A DNA stretch of 64,000 nt from Euphorbia lathyris (lineage: Eukaryota > Streptophyta > Magnoliopsida > Malpighiales > Euphorbiaceae), in the NCBI RefSeq assembly GCF_963576675.1, contig NC_088918.1, forward strand, positions 47,401,501-47,465,500, in the 5' to 3' direction. Positions within the stretch are counted from its first letter, which is position 1, and each line of letters begins with the position of its first letter. Under the pieces are notes generated by a model. It worked only from the letters and a program-made list of their open reading frames with translations. It made no database searches and was not told the DNA's origin. Positions 57,301 to 64,000 of this stretch are shown here, piece after piece. Both the position numbers and the translations under genes were made by a program.

Positions 57301-59580
57301 ATGTTTAGGAGTTCTTCGTCATCCTCTAGATCAACCTCTGAGCTTTTTAATTTGACCCCTCCTCCCGAAATTGTAGTTAGTTTTAGTTGGACCACTTCGT
57401 CATCGGAAAATTCATCTTCCTCCGAGGACACAGTTAGCTCCGATTTAGCTGAGTTGCGTAACTCGGCGTGTAACCGCTATCGAACCCGTTCCACTAGGAG
57501 TCAAATTCTTTCTACTTCGGCCACTGGCATTGCTCCGACCATAGATTTTAGGCGTTTTTCGGAGACAATGGCCTCTTCTTCCACACAACCTAGGAAAAAG
57601 AACCCCCGAGCAGAGTCCACTTCATCTCGCATGAACTCTGCGGATCTAGCGATCCTGGCGGATCGCTTTCCGTGGATTAAAAATTATGATACCCAACTGG
57701 CAGATGCCCATCAGCGACCAGCCTGTCCGCCACGCGGATATCTATCCGTGTATAGTAGTCATGTAGAGAGGGGATTTCGTCTACCTTTCCCGAAGATGAT
57801 GGCGGATATCCTTGCTTATTTTGATATCACTGCCTGTCAGTTGCACCCCAATGGCTGGTTAGATCTGGCTCTGGATTGCTACTTAGCTTCAAATCTAGGC
57901 GTAGTGTGTACACCACGCGTCTTTCGAACCTTTCATAAACCTTCTAAACGAAAGTCTGAGTCATTTATTACCTTTGCCAAATTTGGGGTTTATTCCCCAT
58001 TTAGTGGCAAGATGTCGAATGTTCACTCTTGGGACGAGAGGTTCTTTTATGTGAAGATCAAGGAGGATGAGCCGTTAGGCTTTCCATCATATTGGAATGC
58101 CAGACCTCTACACATGGCGGGTGACATGCGAATAATGACGGGTAGCGATGAGACTGTGGCGGATCTCATGAAGAGTGTTAAGGCGAATGCTTGGACATAC
58201 GCCGATGCTTTAGACTTTATGATGAACGATATTCCCTTGATCCGCCGAGATGGAGACAAGTTCACCTACTCCAAGATTGCTCAATTTGATCAAGGTAACT
58301 TTAATTTTCTTTAAACCTTGATTATTTGATTGTTCTTTTTGGACAGGGGTGTATCTAAGGCCAATCACGCTCTTGTAGAGATGCGTAAGAAGATGAAGGA
58401 GGAGGAGGCCCGTAGGAAGGCGCAGGCGATGGAGCCTTAAAAGAATGTAGGAAAACGTGTTGCGGATCCAGCAATCGATCCACCGCAGAAGAAGAAGAGA
58501 TACACCGCTCCGGCCGGGCAAAAGTTGATGGCCGATGCCTTGAGATCCGCCATACCTTCGTCGGACAAGGAACAGGTAAATTGCTCTACTTGTTTTTCTT
58601 TTCTACATTTTAATTTTAGGTTCTGACCTGGAGATTACGGTGTAGATGGCGAGACCCGATTTGGGCGGTTATTGGGCCGTTAAATATGGAGATGAGGGAT
58701 CCTTGTAGACTGAGTCAGTAATCAATGATCTGGATGAAGCTCTTGGGCAATTAGGCAGAGTTCGAGAGAGTCAAACTCTAATCTCAGGAGCTGCCAACAT
58801 CCAACTTGGGAAAAAGGAGCTTCTGTCCGTAAGTGCTTTCTCAACCATACGTTTGATTTCTAGGCAATTTCTTTTGGGGATAAATATCAACTAAGCTTTT
58901 GTTTGTTTTCGTAGGCCTATACTCGCTTACGAGTTGCAGAGGCTGAGCTTCTTCAAGGGGTGGCGGATAAGGCCACCATAGAAAGATTGGAAAAAGAAGC
59001 TGCGGTTGTGAAGGCGAATGCCGAATCGGCTCTTTCTCTTAAAGATGCTGAATCCGCCCGTAAGGATGCTGAGATCCGACAGTTGAAGGAGAAGATTGAA
59101 GCGGATGCTAAGGAGCATGAAGAAGCCTTGGCAGATGCCGAATTTATGGCTGGAGAGCAAACCTTCTTCTATGGTGAATGGCTTATGGCGTACTTTCAAT
59201 TGGAATATCCTAAGATCGATTTTACGGATCCGGAATTCGCTGTTCTCGATCCGAATGTAGTTGTCAAATATCGCAAAACTCCAAATGTCAAGGACTACAT
59301 TCGGGATCGCGTTCGGGAGTGGATGAAGGGACCTGTTGAAGAAAGCAAACCTGCCACCAACGTCCAGCTAGTGGATCTCAAGGAAGTGCCTCCGAAATCT
59401 GGTGAGGAGCTGATAACCGATGGCACCTTTCTTCCTGGGGAAACACCTTCCGTGGAAAAGGAAGTCTCCTTGGCGGGCGTATCCGAGGCTGTCGAGAAGG
59501 AAGCTTCTCAAGCAGGTGCTTCTCAAGTAGGTGCTTCTGGCGAGAAGAATGTTAAGGAGGATGCTCCTGTGGTTACTTAA
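57301..59580 (+). pseudogene. antisense ORF of the Tat-like element (gypsy-type transposon domain, introns)
   Basis: A probable spliced gene. Exon 1 57301-58294 has a serine-rich start, then a globular domain from about residue 145 (VERGFRLPFPKMMADILAYF, QLHPNGWLDLALDCYLASNL) that fits the 'putative gypsy type transposon' domain. Exon 2 from 58347 is a basic/acidic helix (VEMRKKMKEEEARRKAQAM). Further exons start at about 58646 and 58917; the last is a coiled coil (59000-59150) with a QVGAS-like repeat tail to the stop at 59580. Introns have GT-AG ends. Decay: a one-base phase problem at exon 2, TAA near 58439 and TAG near 58708. The function of such ORFs is unknown; DNA or RNA binding is only a guess. 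Confidence 0.7.
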
Positions 59581-60070
59581 TGTTTTATTTTGTTTGTAAA
59601 ACTTTTTAAGTACAATTTGTTTAATCCTTATAGTAGCTATTTATTTTACCTTTACGTTTGCGTAAGTAAATATATAAGCGTCTAGGATTTATTTTGGAGT
59701 AGGTGGCCAGCCATACTCCATTGTGCGAACCTTTGTGAAGGTTTGAAGCTGTTTTATTCCCTTAGAGGAAGTAAAGCTGCCTTCAGGGATCATCTTGCGA
59801 CCTATCTTTGAGGTGAAGTGATTAACCTAGAGGACTTTATAGACCCTTCTTTGGAAAGGGAGTAAGAGAGTGTAAAGACCTTGCGTCCAAGGATCGTTTT
59901 AACTCTATCTCGAATGGGGATCCTCTAGAGATGGATCCGCCCATGAGACTTGTTCTCCTATCTTTGAGGAGAAAAAGTAGCTATGAGATAGCAGTACTTT
60001 CTTAATGTGGAGAGCGTTGGATGCCCCCCTTCTTTTTAAGACTGGAATATTTATATTGCGTATGTACACT
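59581..60070. other. non-coding spacer of the Tat-like element
   Basis: Between the antisense ORF stop and the integrase end. No ORF or clear motif, apart from a T-rich start that could serve as 3' end of the antisense transcript. Confidence 0.6.
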
Positions 60071-60311
60071 TTATTTTCTGACAAAGTATTTGCGGAGATT
60101 TTGGAGGTTCCACGTGCGTGGTAATATGTTCCCCTCCATGTCTTGAATCTTAAATGTGGCGGACCCAATCTTGTCCACTATTTGATATGGACCCGTCCAG
60201 GTGAGCCCTAGCTTGCCCTTCCCTTCTCGATACTGGATTTTGTCGGCTTTACGGAGCACGAGGTCTCCTACATTCAGGTCTACAAGTTTGGCATTTTTTT
60301 CATGGTAAGCG
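60071..60311 (-). pseudogene. gypsy integrase C-terminal end, truncated
   Basis: Read on the minus strand from the copia border: AYHEKNAKLVDLNVGDLVLR followed by KADKIQYREGKGKLGLTWTG, then PYQIVDKIGSATFKIQDMEG, ending PRTWNLQNLRKYFVRK. This is the GPY/F-like C-terminal domain of gypsy integrase without a chromodomain, as expected for Tat. The open frame is intact here; the core is lost beyond the insertion at 60312. Confidence 0.9.
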
Positions 60312-62154
60312 TGTTGGGGTTTAGTGTCCTATAGACAATTGTTGCAGGATACAAACTTAATGTAAATGAATTGTTCTTTACATCATTTGTTTTAATGAGA
60401 TGTATGTTTTATAACTATATAAAGGCAATCCCTTTTAAGCACTAAATAAAGTCTAATAAAAGGAAATCTGTAAGTTTGTTTAAAGTGATTATAAAGTGTT
60501 CATACAAGCATGAAGTGAGACAAAACTTTATAATAAACTAATAAACTTAAAACCACCCCAAGTCAAGTGACATGTTTAGGATTGATATATCGCTGTTGAG
60601 ACTTGTATGTAACAATGTCTTCTGTCCGACAGAAAGCTGATCTCACAAGCTTCATATATATAAAGATATCTGGACAGTTACATAGATCCGGTGAAACGTC
60701 GTTCATTAGGATTGGGGATCCGATTTGAGATAACAGGATGGGTAGATTCATCCTTGTCACCTGTTCATCTCATTGGTATTAATAGGTATGACTAATCCTC
60801 AGACTCAAATGAATGTTAATTGGTCATCCTGAATTACTGAATGTGAGACTTTGATCCTGCGGTCCCACGATCCTTAACAGAGATGACTCTGGGGTGTGAA
60901 CTGCAAAGGTTGGGTGTCACAGGAGGTAATGTCAGGGTAGTTATACATTGGATTGAGCATTTATCACTCCCGATTAATGGGAGATACATCCAAGGATCGC
61001 TTGTGGAAGACTCGACTCTAAATCCTTGCAAGGTGATAGCTTAAGAGTAAGAAATACAGATTTCACTTAACCTATCTATTTGAGTTGACTCGGCCTATAC
61101 AAGTAAAACGAACGTCTCGCTATATGTGACTTGACATCACCCATAGTCATAAGATTCAGTTCAAGGATGTAGTTGATAAAGGATTGAATTATACCGTAAC
61201 TAATACGGAAAGGTTAACGACAGAATCAACCTGTCTTCTTAACGGACTCTGGGGGAATGATTACAGACTTGCCAATAACATACTCAGTACATCATTCCGT
61301 TATGCAAGGATTAAATATAATTCTTGAAGAAATTAATTTAATAGTTGTATACGGCCAGAAGTAGTAAGAACCTAATGGATCACACATAAGACTTGGAACC
61401 AAAAGAGAGATGGATGTCATTAATAGATGGAAGCCCAATTGAGCCCAGTAAGGCCCATTTAAATAGAGGGGGGCCGAAATTTGTATGTAATAAATAAGGA
61501 ATTATTTTAATTCCATTAATCCTAATTAGATTAGGTTTGTGAATTAAATTAATTAAGAGATAATTAAGTTGGGAGTTTTAATTAGATTAATATACTCCTA
61601 TTATTATCCAATTAGGTTATTTATTATTATCCTCATTATATTAGATATATAATGAGATAATAATTGGGAATTCTATTCCGAATTGAATTCCTATTAAGTA
61701 ACATATTCCTATCTAACTAGGGTTTAGATCCTCTATACATGAATTTCGACTAAGCCATACACTACCCCCTTTGTGATTTTCGAAATTGCAAGTAAGAGAG
61801 AGAAAGAGAATTCGACTCCCCTAGTTCGTGGACAAGAATTCATACGGCTTCCATCGATCGATTAATTTCATCTATCTCCCTTTTCTTTGATCTTGTGTTG
61901 GTTAATTAGAGGCAATCTATTTTGGTTGCATCTCATACGATTGATTCTAACTTAACCTCACCGTGTTATACTTCGTGCTTGGGAACTCGGAGAAGAATTG
62001 TGGGCGCTTCTTTAACAACGGTAGATTGTTCTTCAAAAGGTATTTCTTCTTATCCCTCTTTATATGAAATAACGATTAACGGATCCTATGGTTAAAAGGA
62101 AGTAGGCTAAAATTTTTATATTTCCGCTGCTATACCTTAGCCTAATTTCCAACA
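60312..62154 (+). repeat. 5' LTR of family A copy 2
   Basis: TGTTGGGGTTTAG to TTTCCAACA, 1843 bp. Matches 10599-12458 in reverse complement. Confidence 0.95.
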
Positions 62155-62155
62155 G

Positions 62156-62168
62156 TGGTATCAAAGCC
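62156..62168 (+). promoter_or_regulatory. primer-binding site of family A copy 2
   Basis: TGGTATCAAAGCC, one base after the LTR. One difference from the copy-1 site (A for G at the ninth base). Confidence 0.92.
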
Positions 62169-62481
62169 ATCGTTAAATCTGTTATTTCATATATGAAAAT
62201 TTAGAAGTTTTTTCAATAGGATTGAATAAATATTTATGGTTAGGTTAATTGATAAATAAGTTTTGATTAATTAATCCTAAGGATAAATAAGTTCTAATTA
62301 ATTGTTAATTAAAATTGATTGTGCATATGTTCCTAATTATTTCGGTTGATAATCATTATAACAGAATCTATTAGTTTTATAGTTAGGTTAATAAAATCAG
62401 TTTTATTAAATCTAAAGATAAAACGGAAACCTATTGTAGTTTTTCCTATTTCTGAAAATCGTTTTTAAAATCGTTTTAAAA

Positions 62482-62530
<49 letters not shown>

Positions 62531-62682
62531 CGCGACAGCGGGCCGAGTCGCGCCTCGCGGCGCGACTGGCCGCTGTCGCGCGCAGCTGCTGCCTCGCGGC
62601 AGCAGCTGCGTGCGGCGTCCCGCGCGCCCTAAAGGCCGCTGCCAATCGGCAGCGGCCCACTCTCTGGCCCGGCCCGATGCCC
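62531..62682 (+). other. GC-rich multi-hairpin island in leader, copy 2
   Basis: Contains CGCGACAGCGG...CCGCTGTCGCG, GAGTCGCGCC...GGCGCGACT, CAGCTGCTGCCTCGCGGCAG and GCCGCTGCCAATCGGCAGCGG. Same order as copy 1 in reverse. One stem differs in loop and bases but keeps its pairing. Confidence 0.8.
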
Positions 62683-63970
62683 ACTTGGTTTTAAATGGTT
62701 TAAAATCGTTTTATATTTAAATATATATATATTTCAGAAATTGATAGTTTTCTGTTTTGATTATCGAATGAAAATTTGTTTAAAAGTTTGTTTTACCAAT
62801 TTGTAAATCAAAATGTTAAATGAATTAAAATCTAAATAATTGGAACATGCATAATTAAAGTTTTGTATAGTTATATTAATATAAAAGGATACAAAACTAT
62901 TAGAAGTAAAATTGGATGAAAGTTAATTTGATAAGTTAATGTGATTAACATAAATATTACATAAGATAGTTATGTAATCAACCAATTAAATTTATTTAAT
63001 TGAGTCTATGCATGTTTGGAGTTATGGACATATTTGGACCCTCTCTTTAGTCTTTTGGTATTTTTGAAATAGGGGCTGCGTGTCCTGCCTATCTACTATC
63101 TATTGTAATTTCTCCTCTCATCTAATTCCCTTCAATTCAGTTGAAGTTTTCTTTAGTAGTATAGAAATTAATATGTAATTTCAAGGCGCCATGGAGAAGA
63201 CGGATGACCTAAAGAGAAATATGTAATAGTTAGTATTTCCTTAGGTTTGCCCTTTTATTCCGTCTCTGGCTCGACGGAATAATTTAGATTATATGTCCAT
63301 AACGCCAATGTATGTGAATGTATGTGTCTGATGTATGCTAAAGCAAATCAAGACTAAGTTAGATTATGAGACCTAAAATAAAATCCCTCATTAAAAAGTT
63401 AAGTAAATAAGCAAGTTATTAAAATCGGTTGCCCCTCCCTAATATTATAATTCAGCCGGCAGTACTGGGGGCCTTTGGGTTGTTGAGTAAACTCAAGCTC
63501 GGGGTCTTATGGTAACACCTGAATTATCGAAAATCGTTCTTTCATGAATATGGGGTAATACTTAAATTAGATTATGATAATTGGATGAGTAAACTCATGT
63601 TGTCATAAACTAATGGGCAAGATGGTTGGGATTAATATGAATAACATATTAGTTACTAATGTGGTTAGTAACCCAATAACCTAGGAATCACATTAGAGAT
63701 GTGATTGATTATATGAATCTACCTAATGAATGAGACTAGCTTGTTGAGTAAACTCAAGGCGAAATCTCAGGAGTTAGGATCCTAGCTCACTAATGGATTT
63801 GTGAAATTCTTCGAATTAATATGGAGGGCTATTAATTTGGCAAAATAGTGGGAGCAATCTAAAATAAACTAAAAGGCCTATAATTTTAGATTGTTATACT
63901 TAAAGCAAATGAATGACATACGTTTACTCTTTCTCACTCTCAGGTTTTGTTTAAACACACTCTTAAAATC

Positions 63971-64000
63971 ATGACTAACACCGATCTGTGTTACATCATT
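63971..64000 (+). CDS. copia gag start (family A copy 2), partial
   Basis: ATG at 63971 opens MTNTDLCYII, cut by the window end. The equivalent start in copy 1 (16378, MTKTNLQNIL) supports the site. Too short to judge whether the frame is intact. Confidence 0.7.
   Translation, partial: MTNTDLCYII

Larger units (their letters stand above)
56521..60311 (-). mobile_element. Ty3-gypsy Tat-like element, 3' part, with antisense ORF
   Basis: On the minus strand: the end of integrase (60311-60071), a spacer, a plus-strand ORF (57301-59580), the polypurine tract TTTGGGGGGGCTTC and the 3' LTR (57007-56521). Antisense ORFs between pol and the 3' LTR are a known trait of Tat-lineage elements. The 5' part is cut by the family-A copia insertion at 60312. 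Confidence 0.85.
62155..63970 (+). other. leader of family A copy 2
   Basis: 1.82 kb, non-coding, homologous to 16379-18236. Includes a (TA)n run at about 62487-62522 and the GC-rich hairpin island at 62531-62682. Confidence 0.85.
60312..64000 (+). mobile_element. Ty1-copia element, family A, copy 2 (5' part)
   Basis: 5' LTR, primer-binding site, leader and gag start, running off the window on the + strand. It closely matches family A copy 1 in inverse orientation. Inserted into gypsy integrase. Confidence 0.93.

Overview
The window is nuclear DNA of a flowering plant, most likely a eudicot. The evidence is one intron-containing plant gene with GT-AG splice sites, an AT-rich background, and a very dense nest of plant transposon families: Ty1-copia, Sirevirus, Ty3-gypsy Tat and chromovirus, TRIM, CACTA and MULE-type MITEs. 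Nothing looks bacterial, viral-episomal or organellar. The species cannot be named from the sequence.

Layout. 1-3746: 3' part of a decayed copia element (+) with its 3' LTR. 4822-about 10535: decayed Tat-like gypsy element (+), interrupted at 7848-9135 by a MULE-type MITE with a perfect 9-bp target duplication. 10599-21771: complete copia element (family A, -) with duplication ACAAG; its 5' LTR is split by a 1668-bp solo LTR (19407-21074). 21777-26465: tandem minisatellites, a diverged family-A-like LTR piece and a Sirevirus gag scrap. 26466-30635: MULE-type element split by a small copia element (27248-30555, -) whose LTRs have unusual TC..CA ends. 31045-35743: the only host gene that looks intact, a six-exon aprataxin-like DNA-repair gene. 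35744-40955: LTR remnants and a chromovirus integrase piece carrying a 563-bp TRIM. 40956-55527: Sirevirus (-) with a long extra ORF in the env position; its reverse transcriptase is split by a 5227-bp CACTA transposon (47772-52998) holding pieces of two host genes. 55528-56520: a second Sirevirus LTR in the opposite orientation. 56521-60311: Tat-like gypsy element (-) with an antisense, apparently intron-containing ORF. 60312-64000: a second family-A copia element (+) running off the window.

Insertion order can be read from target duplications and rejoined reading frames: solo LTR into family-A LTR; MITE into gypsy; copia into MULE; TRIM into chromovirus; CACTA into Sirevirus; family A into gypsy, which sits in a Sirevirus LTR. 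Almost every retroelement gene carries stops or frameshifts, so most function here is fossil.

The most interesting object is the CACTA element. It has perfect 17-bp termini and a CCT target duplication. It carries a correctly spliced-looking exon of a SNF2/SMARCAD1-type remodeler, two exons of an IST1-like (ESCRT-III) gene, and a second, inverted copy of part of the IST1 segment. The two copies form 161-bp arms that could fold into a hairpin RNA. Other points of note are the env-position ORF of the Sirevirus, the antisense ORF of the Tat element, the GC-rich hairpin leader shared by both family-A elements, and the 32-bp palindromic minisatellite.
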